From Olsenella_L kribbiana (GTDB lineage: Bacteria; Actinomycetota; Coriobacteriia; Coriobacteriales; Atopobiaceae), in contig NZ_JAZGJP010000016.1 in NCBI RefSeq assembly GCF_036408795.1, forward strand, positions 1-43,579: 43,579 bases of DNA, written 5' to 3'. This document shows positions 24,789 through 33,350 of this stretch, piece by piece; position 1 is the first letter of the stretch, and each line of letters opens with the position of its first letter. The notes under the pieces were generated by a model. That model was not told the DNA's origin. It saw only the letters and a list, made by a program, of their open reading frames with translations, and did not search any database. Position numbers and translations under genes: made by a program.

Positions 24789-27700
24789 ATGACAACGTGC
24801 CTCACACGCACGCGGTGGCTGCCCGTCGTATCCGGTGCGGTCGCGGCGGTGCTCGCATTTGCTGCCCTGCCCATGACGGCGCTGGCAAACGACGAGCTGA
24901 GCCCCGGACCCTACTCGCAGAGCAGTCAGCTGAGCACCGATGCGTACTCCGCCCTTGGCCTCACCGTCTCGGACGATACTGGTGACGCCGGCACCTATGC
25001 CCCCTATGGCAACGACGAGAACGTGAGCACCACCCTGCTGAGCGACGACGAGGTCTACATGGCAGCCAACGGCGCCAGAAACAACGTATACACGCTGCGG
25101 GGGAAGCTCAACCAGCTCTACGATGCCAATACATACGCGGAGGGCTTGATTGGCTACACCACGATCTCTGACGATTACGGGGGCATGAGCGGAGCTTATC
25201 TGTTCTGGCCCATCAACGAGCTCTACGGTACGAGCAGCAATTCAGGGATAGCCGTGGATATGGTTGAAAAGGGCGTTAGCTACTACTCGCCGCTCAGCGA
25301 CAACGAGAATGACATGATCAAGGGGTCTACCAACAACGGATTCAGCGGCAAGTATGCCACCAGCGTCTCGGCAGACCTCGGCAGTGGCTACAAGGACCAC
25401 GTCGTCGAGCTGCGTGCCTATGGGAGCCAGTACTACACCATGGTCGGCAACCGGCAGTTGAGCGGCGCCTTTGCGGTAAAGGTATTCTCGCTTGACGCAA
25501 AGGGGAACCGCACGGAAGTCGCGAGCCTCAGCCCCACGGTCAATGACAGTCAGATCCAGGTGAATGATTATACTGACGAGCTGTCATACATCCGGACCGG
25601 TTACCTGCAGGAGTACGACGCCTACTTCGAAGTGGCCGCCGCGGACGTGGACGCAGACGGCGTGGACGAGGTCTTCTGCTACACGGGCTGCTACAAGGAC
25701 GAGAACGGCGAGCGCCTGGCCTGCGTCGACATGTGGGACCTGCAGCCCGACAGCTCCTGGAGCCACACCCAGGGGTGGGTGGACTGCGGCCAGGCGTCCT
25801 ACTACGTCACAGATGATGAGCTTAACCAGATTCGCAACAGCAAGGATGACCCCACTGCTCGAATGCAGCTCATGAAGGCCCCGGTGGTCACCCTGGCCGG
25901 CGGCGACCTTGACCGCCGCGGTGGAGATGAGCTTGCCATCACCGTCTCCGCGCCCACGAACCACGACAACCCGACCGACGCAGCCCGCTGCTACATCTAC
26001 ACCTGGGATGACACCGCAAAGCGACTCTCCGCCGTCGTAAACGACGGCTTGGGCAACGACTATATCCCCCTGAGCACGACCGTCGGGGCGACCTCCGCCA
26101 TGGTCTCCGCCAACTGCACCTTCGGAATCTTCAGGACGAGCGACACTGATACGGCCACGGCCCTCATCATTGCCGGCTGGGACTGCGGTGGCAGCTCAAA
26201 CGCGGAGTATGCCAACTTCGGCTACCGCTACGTTTACTATGACACATCCCAGGACGATTTCGTCGTCTCCGACTACATCCGCAAGGCCCTCGGCAAGGAC
26301 GCTGCGCACATCACCGAGACCGCCTGCAAGGACGCGAACCAGGGCGGCCGATACCGTCCGACCCTGGCGCCCTTCGCCCTGGGCGCCGCACGCTTGAACG
26401 GCCTCAACCAGGGTGCCGCCGAGAACGACGACGTTCTCATGGGCGGAGACATCTACTCGTTCAATCTCTCCGCTGGGGTGAGCCTCGACACTCTCGGCAG
26501 CATCAGCCTCACCTCTGACCAGGTGAACTCGAACCGTTACACAAAAGGCAAGGAGCAGGTCTGGATCGGCGACGTGCGCGTGGGTGCCGTGTCGGGCTCC
26601 AGCCAGTACGAGGAGAGCTTCCTCGCCGTCACGGGCGTCCACCGCGACGAGGACCTCGGCAAGGATGACGACTACTACTGGATGGACGTCTCGCACTTCT
26701 CTGCCAAGTGGTCTGACGGCAAGCTCCAGGGCTACACCACCGGTGAGGAGGGCGTCATAAACGAGAGCGTCCGTGTCCACAGCACGACGCAGTACGGATG
26801 CTGGATCAGCCTGTGCCTGCCCAACGTGGACCACGACGGCATGCAGGTGCGGTTCAAGGCGGAGGCCGAGTACTACACTGCGCCGCAGCTGCTCGCGGTG
26901 CTCCAGGGGTCCCCGTACTTTCAGGACCTCCAGGACAGCTATGGCTACCTCAACTACGGCGGCACCGCGTTTGGCTCCGAGTCCAGCAGCGCCTCGGGCT
27001 CCGGCTGGTCCATCGAGGGAGAGGCCGGCGTCTTCGGCGAGGCGTCGGGCGGCTTCCTTGGGCGCGTGGAGCTCGAGGGGGAGCTTACGGGCCATGCGGG
27101 CTACGAGTACCAGAGCTCCTCGACGCTCTCGTACGGCGTGGACTACGACGCGCACGCGGCCGAAGGCAACAAGGCCGTGGTGTACACCGTGCCCATCATG
27201 TACTACTGGTACGAGGTCAGCGACTCCAGCAGCCCGGAGTGGACGGACGTCGTCATGCCCGTGTTCCTCACGCCGGTCACCGCGGTCGTGAGCCAGGAGA
27301 CCTGGGACGAGGCGGTCGAGAATTTCGATCTCGACGCCAGCGTGAGCAGTGACAGCTCCACGCCGCTCACCTACAAGATCTCCGACGTCCTCAACAACAG
27401 GCAGGGCGACCCCGCAAGCTACGGCGTCGACACCCTGACCAAGACGACCCTGCTGCCTACCGCCAAGCGTGCCTTCACGTACCAGCTTGATGGGAAGGAC
27501 GCCTGGTCCATCGCCTCGAACGAGGAGGGCGTCGCCACGGCGCAGACCATCGCGGCCGAGAACGAGACCGAGAAGACCGTCGACGTGGGCGGTGCTGTTG
27601 CCCTGCAGATAGGTGCCGGCTTCGGCATTGGGGAAAACGAGATCGTTACCGGTATGGTGTTCGGGCTGTCGGGTGGCTACACGACGCTGAAGTCCAGCTC

Positions 27701-28994
27701 CACGGGCTTCTCGTTCACGGGCACCGTGGACAACCTGCCCGAGGCTGCCGAGGGCTACGGCTTCAGCTGGAGGCTTGCGGTGGACCAGAGCTCCTCCGAC
27801 ATGCCCGTCGACGGCACGCGTCCCGCCACCAACCAGTTCTGGATCGTGGGCTACGACGTCACCAACGTAAAGCAGCCCGAAGTCCCCATGGTGAGTGGCT
27901 TTGCCACGACCGGCACCGGCTACGATGCCACCACGGGCAAGGATGCGGTCACCCTGTCTTGGAACGATATCCTGACCTCCGACCAGAAGTCGAATGGCTA
28001 CAGGTACGCGGTCGCCATGTATCCCGCGAACGATGATGACCACTACAGCTACGCCTACACGCTGGACGGCTCCGCCACAAGCTACGTCTGGGCCGGCCTC
28101 TCCACCAGCAGCAGCTACCGCTTTGCGGTGTTTGTCGTGGACGGCACGGGCAGGCAGGCGAGCCTGCGCTCGCCCATCGTGAGCGTGACCACGCTGCCAG
28201 CCGGCGACGCGATGGCCGTGAGCGGTATCAACATCCAGGGGCAGGCCAACACAAACGACGCGAGCGACACGTCCACCGGCAAGGCGACGCGCAGGATGGG
28301 GGAGTCCCTCACGCTTGACATGAGCGGCAGCTACTACGACTCCGGCTCCGCCGATCCGGACAAGCAGCCGCTCTTCCGCTGGTATCGCAAAGAGGCCTCC
28401 AAGCCCTACTGGCAGGAGATCTCTGCCGGAGCCACCCTCGGCACCCAGGACGACAAGACCTACACGTCCACCTACGCCATTGACGAGGTGACGGCGGAGG
28501 ACGATGGCACGGTGTATCGCTGTGACGTGAGTTACAACAACATCGTGGTCTCGTCTCAGACGGTCACCCTTGATGTCACGCACACCTACTCGATCGTCGA
28601 TTCTGCCAACACGTACTCGGCAACCAGGAAGCGTCTCAACTATCTGGATGCCGACCTGCTCAGGTTCTTCAAGCCGGTCGCAGCCGAGAGCGTGTCCGGA
28701 CTCAAGCCTGGTGAGGGCGGCACCACGGGCAACGGCACCGCGACCGGTGACCCTACGACTGGAGGTGCCACAGGCAACGGCACCGCGATTGACGCCACGA
28801 CCGGTGGCGGAGCCAGCGCTTCTGCTGACTTGGGCACTGCAACCGGCTCCACAAAGGCGGCCTCCGCATCGGGCACGCCCCAGACGGGCGACGGCTCGCT
28901 GGGCACCGGGGCGCTGGCCCTCATCGCCCTGGGCGGAGCTGTGTCCCTGGTTGCTGCGCTGTTGCTCCGTCACCGTACCAGGGACCGTGGCTAG
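24789..28994 (+). CDS. Large cell-wall-anchored surface protein with FN3 and Ig-like domains
   Basis: 1401 aa from ATG 24789, behind GGAG. It has a Sec signal peptide (basic MTTCLTRTRW, hydrophobic core, TALAND cleavage). The N-terminal half shows Asp-rich VCBS/FG-GAP-like motifs (VDADGVDEVFCYTG, GGDLDRRGGDELAI) suggestive of a beta-propeller. A Gly/Ser-rich central part follows. Residues about 1045-1150 fit a fibronectin type III fold, then an Ig-like module (FRWYRKE ... YRCDVSYNN). The C-terminus has a Thr/Gly/Ala-rich stalk with GTATG repeats, TPQTGD as a sortase motif variant, a hydrophobic helix and RHRTRDRG. It is probably displayed on the wall for adhesion or matrix binding (inferred). 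Its promoter carries the shared operator. Confidence 0.85.
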   Translation: MTTCLTRTRWLPVVSGAVAAVLAFAALPMTALANDELSPGPYSQSSQLSTDAYSALGLTVSDDTGDAGTYAPYGNDENVSTTLLSDDEVYMAANGARNNVYTLRGKLNQLYDANTYAEGLIGYTTISDDYGGMSGAYLFWPINELYGTSSNSGIAVDMVEKGVSYYSPLSDNENDMIKGSTNNGFSGKYATSVSADLGSGYKDHVVELRAYGSQYYTMVGNRQLSGAFAVKVFSLDAKGNRTEVASLSPTVNDSQIQVNDYTDELSYIRTGYLQEYDAYFEVAAADVDADGVDEVFCYTGCYKDENGERLACVDMWDLQPDSSWSHTQGWVDCGQASYYVTDDELNQIRNSKDDPTARMQLMKAPVVTLAGGDLDRRGGDELAITVSAPTNHDNPTDAARCYIYTWDDTAKRLSAVVNDGLGNDYIPLSTTVGATSAMVSANCTFGIFRTSDTDTATALIIAGWDCGGSSNAEYANFGYRYVYYDTSQDDFVVSDYIRKALGKDAAHITETACKDANQGGRYRPTLAPFALGAARLNGLNQGAAENDDVLMGGDIYSFNLSAGVSLDTLGSISLTSDQVNSNRYTKGKEQVWIGDVRVGAVSGSSQYEESFLAVTGVHRDEDLGKDDDYYWMDVSHFSAKWSDGKLQGYTTGEEGVINESVRVHSTTQYGCWISLCLPNVDHDGMQVRFKAEAEYYTAPQLLAVLQGSPYFQDLQDSYGYLNYGGTAFGSESSSASGSGWSIEGEAGVFGEASGGFLGRVELEGELTGHAGYEYQSSSTLSYGVDYDAHAAEGNKAVVYTVPIMYYWYEVSDSSSPEWTDVVMPVFLTPVTAVVSQETWDEAVENFDLDASVSSDSSTPLTYKISDVLNNRQGDPASYGVDTLTKTTLLPTAKRAFTYQLDGKDAWSIASNEEGVATAQTIAAENETEKTVDVGGAVALQIGAGFGIGENEIVTGMVFGLSGGYTTLKSSSTGFSFTGTVDNLPEAAEGYGFSWRLAVDQSSSDMPVDGTRPATNQFWIVGYDVTNVKQPEVPMVSGFATTGTGYDATTGKDAVTLSWNDILTSDQKSNGYRYAVAMYPANDDDHYSYAYTLDGSATSYVWAGLSTSSSYRFAVFVVDGTGRQASLRSPIVSVTTLPAGDAMAVSGINIQGQANTNDASDTSTGKATRRMGESLTLDMSGSYYDSGSADPDKQPLFRWYRKEASKPYWQEISAGATLGTQDDKTYTSTYAIDEVTAEDDGTVYRCDVSYNNIVVSSQTVTLDVTHTYSIVDSANTYSATRKRLNYLDADLLRFFKPVAAESVSGLKPGEGGTTGNGTATGDPTTGGATGNGTAIDATTGGGASASADLGTATGSTKAASASGTPQTGDGSLGTGALALIALGGAVSLVAALLLRHRTRDRG

Positions 28995-29077
28995 CGAGCT
29001 GTGGGGACATGCGTCGGGTGAGAGGACCCGGCACCCGGGATTTCCACGCTGCGGCAGACGGTGACTCGCTGCCGCAT

Positions 29078-29107
29078 GCCCCGTCCGTCCCTTTGGGCGG
29101 ACGGGGC
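29078..29107 (+). terminator. Hairpin after the surface protein gene
   Basis: GCCCCGTCCG (29078-29087) pairs with CGGACGGGGC (29098-29107), and the inner CCC and GGG pair too. Only a short GCCTTGTT follows, so termination strength is uncertain. It lies 24 bp before the channel gene. Confidence 0.5.
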
Positions 29108-29131
29108 GCCTTGTTCGAGACGGAGGCTTCG

Positions 29132-29548
29132 ATGCTCAACCAAAAACTGCTGCGCGCCGTGCTGCGCAACACTGGCCTTGCCCGCGCCACGTGGGGGTTT
29201 CTGGCGACGTTCGTCGCGGCGTCCGCGCTGCTCGCGCTGGTGGACCCAGGCGTAGACGGCTTTGGCGACGCCCTGTGGTGCTGTTTCCAGTCCGTCACGA
29301 CCATCGGCTACGGGGACATCACCGTCACGAGCGCCGTCGGCCGCATGATCGTGGTGGCGCTCAGCGTGGTGGGGATTCTGTTCGTGGCGGTGCTCACGGC
29401 TGCGGTGGTCAGCTACTGCAACGAGCTCATGCTGGCGCGGCGCAACGAGAGCCTGGCCCTGTACCTGGACAAGCTGGAGCACCTGGACCAGCTGACTCAG
29501 GAAGAGCTGGCCGAACTCTCGCACAGGGTGCGCCGGCTGCGCGGCTAG
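29132..29548 (+). CDS. Two-TM potassium channel protein
   Basis: 138 aa from ATG 29132, with GGAGG 5 nt upstream. A first membrane helix (WGFLATFVAASALLALV), a pore loop with the K+ selectivity filter TTIGYGD (56-62), and a second helix (MIVVALSVVGILFVAVLTAA) make a minimal KcsA-like pore. The cytoplasmic tail is a short amphipathic, coiled-coil-like helix (LALYLDKLEHLDQLTQEELA). It is predicted to be a tetrameric inner-membrane K+ channel without an RCK domain. It sits downstream of the surface protein gene behind a hairpin and may be partly co-transcribed. Confidence 0.88.
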   Translation: MLNQKLLRAVLRNTGLARATWGFLATFVAASALLALVDPGVDGFGDALWCCFQSVTTIGYGDITVTSAVGRMIVVALSVVGILFVAVLTAAVVSYCNELMLARRNESLALYLDKLEHLDQLTQEELAELSHRVRRLRG

Positions 29549-29659
29549 CGGGAGCGGCGCGCGCCGGGCTCGTCTCGGCCGAGCTGGTGGTTCGTAGCTG
29601 GGGTCCAAGACCCCCTCTGCACCCCATGTCGCCCCCCGTCCCACCGGCAAGTTGTAAAA

Positions 29660-29696
29660 GAGGGTTCGGCCGCGTCCATCGCACGGCCGAACCCTC
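29660..29696 (+). terminator. Strong hairpin after the channel gene
   Basis: GAGGGTTCGGCCG (29660-29672) pairs perfectly with CGGCCGAACCCTC (29684-29696) around an 11-nt loop. No T-run follows on the plus strand, but AAAA precedes it (29656-29659), so as TTTT it could serve minus-strand termination. Confidence 0.5.
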
Positions 29697-29699
29697 ATC

Positions 29700-30450
29700 A
29701 GCTAAAGGCCTTAGCCTGTGCCGCGCGGCATAGAAAGCCACCCGCTGTGCGGGTGGATGGCAACGATGCTATGCAGCGAAGCTCCTTCCCCTCCAGAATG
29801 GCGATTGTTCGGGTCGCCGGCCGCGAGAGGAAGGAGAGAACGATGGCACAGAAGGCCAGCAGCCTTGCGCACACCAAGTGGATGTGCAAGTACCACATCG
29901 TGTCTTGCCCAAAGCATGGAAGAAAGGCCATTTACAACCAATACCGCAAGGACCTGGAGGAGATCCTCAGGCAGCTATGCCAATGGAAGGGCGTCGAGAT
30001 GATAGAGGGGCATCTCGCGCCGGACCACGTGCACATGCTGGCGGGCATCCCGCCCAGGATCGGCGTGCCGGGCTTCATGGGCGGCCTGAAGGGGAAGAGC
30101 GCGCTCCTCATGTCCGGCAAGGCATGCGAACCTCAAGTACAAGTCCGGGAACAGGAAGTTCTGGGCAGAGGGCCACTGCGTCTCGACCGTCGGCATGAAC
30201 GAGGCCACGATCGCGAAGTGCATCAGGGAGCAGGAAGCTGCGGACATCGCCCTCGGCAAGCTCAGCGTCAAGGAGTATGAGGACCCGTTCAGCAGGAAAT
30301 AGGCCGGCACATGCCCGTCTGGCGGGCTGGCCACGAGCCAGGCGGCTATGCGGCCTGAACGAAGCGAAGGCCAGGGACCTGAGTCCCTGGCCGGCATTTA
30401 TAGGGTCATGCCCTCAGAGCAGACCACCCGCTACGCAGGTGGTCATGATT
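29700..30450 (+). mobile_element. Decayed IS200/IS605-type element (ends approximate)
   Basis: A single TnpA-like frame is flanked by the subterminal hairpins typical of this family: CCACCCGCTGTGCGGGTGG at 29738-29756 on the left, and an imperfect GACCACC...GGTGGTC hairpin at 30422-30444 on the right. No terminal inverted repeat and no duplication, as expected. The exact ends cannot be fixed by eye. The 30303-30462 stretch contains the right end and no gene. Confidence 0.75.
29843..30302 (+). pseudogene. IS200/IS605 TnpA transposase, frameshifted and lacking its Tyr
   Basis: From ATG 29843 (AAGGAGAG just upstream) the frame reads through the HUH motif DHVHML (H62, H64) to ...SALLMSGK at about 30121. 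The rest (HANLKYKSGNRKFWAEGH ... EDPFSRK, stop 30300-30302) continues in another frame, so one base has been gained or lost near 30120. In this family a catalytic Tyr lies in a YIREQ-like motif (YxxxQ); here it reads CIREQ, so the nucleophile seems changed to Cys. Two independent defects point to a dead copy. No TnpB is present. Confidence 0.8.
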
Positions 30451-30462
30451 AAAAAAGACGCA

Positions 30463-32550
30463 CTACTTCGTGGTCAGGACCTCGGTATCAACCTGGGAGC
30501 CATAGACCGTGGTCAGCGTTCCCCAGAACAGCACGCTAGCATCGCCGGTGTCCTCGTAGCGCACCTCAACGTCCGATGGGTCGGACACCGTGATGGCATC
30601 GCCTTGGAGCGTCTCGACCCAGTTGCCCTCGGAGTCGAAGTAATCAAAGACCGGCGTCAGCGTGTTGCCCGCCTCGAGTTGCCCCAGGCCGCGACCGAGG
30701 ACGTAGTCCTGCCCAGACATCCGATAGCCCTGAACGTACCCGATGGTCTCGCCATCACCGCGCTCGCTTGCCGTGGGCCAGGTCACCACCAGATCGACCC
30801 GCTCCCCGCCGTTGAGAATCGCCGGAATGGTTCCGGAGTAGCGAATCTCGCCATCCTCGGTCTCCTCAGGCGCGTCGCAATAGAACGAGAAGAAGCTGCC
30901 GTCAATCGAGAGCCACTTGCCGTCAAAGTCCACCGCGATGTTCCCGTCATCCGTTACCTGGTAGGCATCATCGGTGCCCAGCATGAGGTAGCCGTCGTCA
31001 TACTTCTGCATGACCGTTATCTGGAAGTCTGCGAAGTCACCCCACAGGCTGTCGTCCATCTCCACGACCCAGTTCGAGCCGTCCGAGGCAAGCTCCAGCT
31101 CGTCGGGAAGCTCCTGGTAGGAGAATTCGTTCGAGAGGTCCTCGAACCAGCCCTCAGACGAGAGGAATTCGTTTGCATAGCTGTCGCTCGATGATGACGC
31201 GCTTGCCGCCGTGTCCGAGTCCTGGGCGACCTGCATGCTCGCATACGAGCTGACGATGCCATGGCTCGATGATGTGGGAGAGCTGCCCATGACGCTCAAG
31301 AAGTAGTCATAGAAGGCTACGGGCCCCGTATAGCCGATGTCCTCAAGAACCTGGCGTACGTCAGAGTACTGGGAGACCTCGGAGTACGGGAAGTACATCG
31401 CAATGCCGTTGGAGTCCGAAGACGTGTCGCTTCGGTACTTGACGCAGCTCGCCACCGCCTCGGACACATCGTCAGCCCCCTCGAAGTCCGAGCGGTCGAT
31501 CATGTCAACGAGGTCGACCTGGTCCACGGAGTCCTCTGCATAGGACTTCGCGCGGGAGCGGGCGCCAGACATGGTCGTGAATAGGGCGTTATCCGCCTCG
31601 ATGCTATCGACAGCCTCGTCAAGGAACGTCGAGAGGCGCTCGTAGACACGGCTGATCTCGCGCAGGTCGATGAGGGAGAGGGTCGTATCCTCCTCGACTG
31701 TCTCCGCGTAGTGGGCTGAAAAGTCATCGATGATGGTCTTGCCAAGATCCGTCGTGGCGATGGAGGAATCAGACCCCAGCTGATTGAGGAAGCCGGTCCA
31801 CGACCAGCCGTCTCCAGGCTCGGTCTGCTCGGAGGCCACGAGGTAGTCTGCCACGGGCTCCATGGCCCAGGCGCACTCGACCGTGGCCATGAGGCAGGCG
31901 TCAAAGCCCACCATGTCAAACGACACGCCACTCGCCTTGATGGCATTGCGCAGCTGTGAGAGCGTGAGGGCGGAGGCGTCGGGATAGTTCTCGTCGTAGC
32001 CAAAGCCGCCAATGGTGCCGCCGCCGTGGTCCCAGAAGATGAGGATGTAGCGGTCCGCGGGGTACTCTTTGGCAGCCCACGAGCAGAAGTCCGTAACCTC
32101 GTCCTCGTCGAGCATCGTGCCCTCTCCGGCATCCTGGACGAGGCTTGCCTCGCCATTCTCGAGGACCCACCGTTGGCGTGTGGAGGGGTCGGCCTCAGGC
32201 GAGAAGGACCACTCTGATGCCCCGCCCGTCTCCAAGACCACGTTCACGTTGTCACCGAGGTCGGCCTCGAGCATCTCCTCGATGTCGGCTGATGCCGCGC
32301 CGTAGCCGGACTCCAGGTCCGACCCGCACATGTAGACCATCACCGTGGCGCTCTTTGCCGAAGCGACATCCACATAGTAATCGCGTAGGCCCGCCGTGCC
32401 AAGGTCTGTTCCCGAGACGCCCGCAGGCGCGCCTGCGGGCGTCTCGTCCGCGCATCCTGCAAGCCCCAAGCACGAGAGAGAAAGGATGCATGCCAGGGCA
32501 AGCGTTGCCATCCCACGCGTGTCCCACACCCTGCTCTTCGTCATCTTCAT
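30463..32550 (-). CDS. Clostripain-family (C11) cysteine protease lipoprotein
   Basis: 695 aa from ATG 32550. A lipoprotein signal ends in LGLAGC (C33). The protease domain starts at VMVYMCGSDLES; the catalytic dyad is His in WDHGGG (H175) and Cys in FDACLMA (C219), both conserved. The C-terminal third (about 470-695) is a beta-rich, Trp- and Asp-rich domain of unknown role. It is probably anchored on the outer face of the membrane, cutting after Arg or Lys like its relatives. It lies 74 bp downstream of the membrane-protein gene on the same strand, with only a small GGGGGCAGCCCCC hairpin between, so it may belong to the same operator-controlled transcript. Confidence 0.88.
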   Translation of the reverse strand: MKMTKSRVWDTRGMATLALACILSLSCLGLAGCADETPAGAPAGVSGTDLGTAGLRDYYVDVASAKSATVMVYMCGSDLESGYGAASADIEEMLEADLGDNVNVVLETGGASEWSFSPEADPSTRQRWVLENGEASLVQDAGEGTMLDEDEVTDFCSWAAKEYPADRYILIFWDHGGGTIGGFGYDENYPDASALTLSQLRNAIKASGVSFDMVGFDACLMATVECAWAMEPVADYLVASEQTEPGDGWSWTGFLNQLGSDSSIATTDLGKTIIDDFSAHYAETVEEDTTLSLIDLREISRVYERLSTFLDEAVDSIEADNALFTTMSGARSRAKSYAEDSVDQVDLVDMIDRSDFEGADDVSEAVASCVKYRSDTSSDSNGIAMYFPYSEVSQYSDVRQVLEDIGYTGPVAFYDYFLSVMGSSPTSSSHGIVSSYASMQVAQDSDTAASASSSSDSYANEFLSSEGWFEDLSNEFSYQELPDELELASDGSNWVVEMDDSLWGDFADFQITVMQKYDDGYLMLGTDDAYQVTDDGNIAVDFDGKWLSIDGSFFSFYCDAPEETEDGEIRYSGTIPAILNGGERVDLVVTWPTASERGDGETIGYVQGYRMSGQDYVLGRGLGQLEAGNTLTPVFDYFDSEGNWVETLQGDAITVSDPSDVEVRYEDTGDASVLFWGTLTTVYGSQVDTEVLTTK

Positions 32551-32624
32551 TCTCTCCTTGCGTGCCTAGGGGTGCGTTGCCTTGCGACTCGGGGCAGGGG
32601 GCTGCCCCCTTTGTCTCCTTGGCC

Positions 32625-33050
32625 CTACGCGATGGCCTTCCTGGTCTCGATGACGCCGTAGAGGTAGAGCGCAGGCAGGATGATGCCGACAAACGCATTT
32701 GCGATGGAGCCACCGTCACCGGTGCTGATGGCGCTCACGATGGCGTAGATGCCGTAGATGACGCTGATGACACCGAGGATGAAGGCGAGAGTGTTCTTGT
32801 CGTTGCGCTTGGACGCATTGAGGCCAACGCCGCCCACGAAGAGGTTGAGAAGTCCACCGATGAAGGCCACCACGCCGATGACTGCCGCAACGCCGGCCGC
32901 GATGCCCAGCTCCTCATCCGCCGAGGCGAAGAAGACGCCCATCATCATGAGCAGGCCAACCACGAGGTTGATGACGGCAAACACGATCATGATGATCGAG
33001 GCCACGCGCAGTACGCTGCTACCGGTAGGCTTGCTGCTGTTCTGATCCAT
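32625..33050 (-). CDS. Four-helix membrane protein
   Basis: 141 aa from ATG 33050, behind AAAGGAGAG. Four hydrophobic segments are visible, for example IIMIVFAVINLVVGLLMMMG and AAGVAAVIGVVAFIGGLLNL, with short polar loops and a Ser-rich N-terminus (MDQNSSKPTGSS). I do not recognise a named family; it resembles small DUF308/DUF4064-like integral membrane proteins. Its promoter carries a perfect copy of the shared palindrome. It is the first gene before the clostripain lipoprotein. Confidence 0.75.
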   Translation of the reverse strand: MDQNSSKPTGSSVLRVASIIMIVFAVINLVVGLLMMMGVFFASADEELGIAAGVAAVIGVVAFIGGLLNLFVGGVGLNASKRNDKNTLAFILGVISVIYGIYAIVSAISTGDGGSIANAFVGIILPALYLYGVIETRKAIA

Positions 33051-33132
33051 TGATCTCTCCTTTGCGAGTTATCACGTCGAGGGCCCGTTGCCCTTCGCTT
33101 TCAGGAATGTTATGGAGTTGCGCTTGCCGATG

Positions 33133-33152
33133 CGTCATACCGAAGTATGACT
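33133..33152 (-). promoter_or_regulatory. Shared palindromic operator 2
   Basis: On the minus strand AGTCATACTTCGGTATGACG, with perfect arms GTCATAC/GTATGAC. The -10 TAACAT lies exactly 20 bp downstream (33112-33107). The start codon is at 33050. The 33051-33350 gap otherwise holds only a hairpin (AGCACCGCCC at 33271 with GGGCGGTGCT at 33301), which may end the gene at 33351. Confidence 0.65.
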
Positions 33153-33270
33153 GGCGGCGGTGAGGCGAAAAATTACTTGGTGCCTGAAGACGGGCTGCTT
33201 CGGTGCCAAAAGCCGGGCATCATGCGGGAGCGTGATGCGGGTCTCCTCGGCGGCCCATGCGGGCACAGGA

Positions 33271-33310
33271 AGCACCGCCCCCCTGTGGAAGGGGCTTGGA
33301 GGGCGGTGCT
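33271..33310. terminator. Hairpin downstream of the SPFH gene
   Basis: Arms AGCACCGCCC (33271-33280) and GGGCGGTGCT (33301-33310), with extra C/G pairing inside. There is no clear T-run on either strand. Position suggests the 3' end of the minus-strand SPFH transcript. Confidence 0.4.
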
Positions 33311-33350
33311 ATGGGTCTTTGCAACACCGGTTACGAGGATCTTGGCGTGC

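Noticed and set aside
26196..28973. Very long minus-strand open frame (925 codons) opposite the surface protein
   Set aside because: Arg/Gly/Val-rich shadow caused by high GC; the plus-strand frame has signal peptide, domains and anchor.
30989..31006. Operator-like GTCATACTTCTGCATGAC
   Set aside because: It lies inside the coding region of the clostripain gene, its spacer differs, and no -10 follows at 20 bp.
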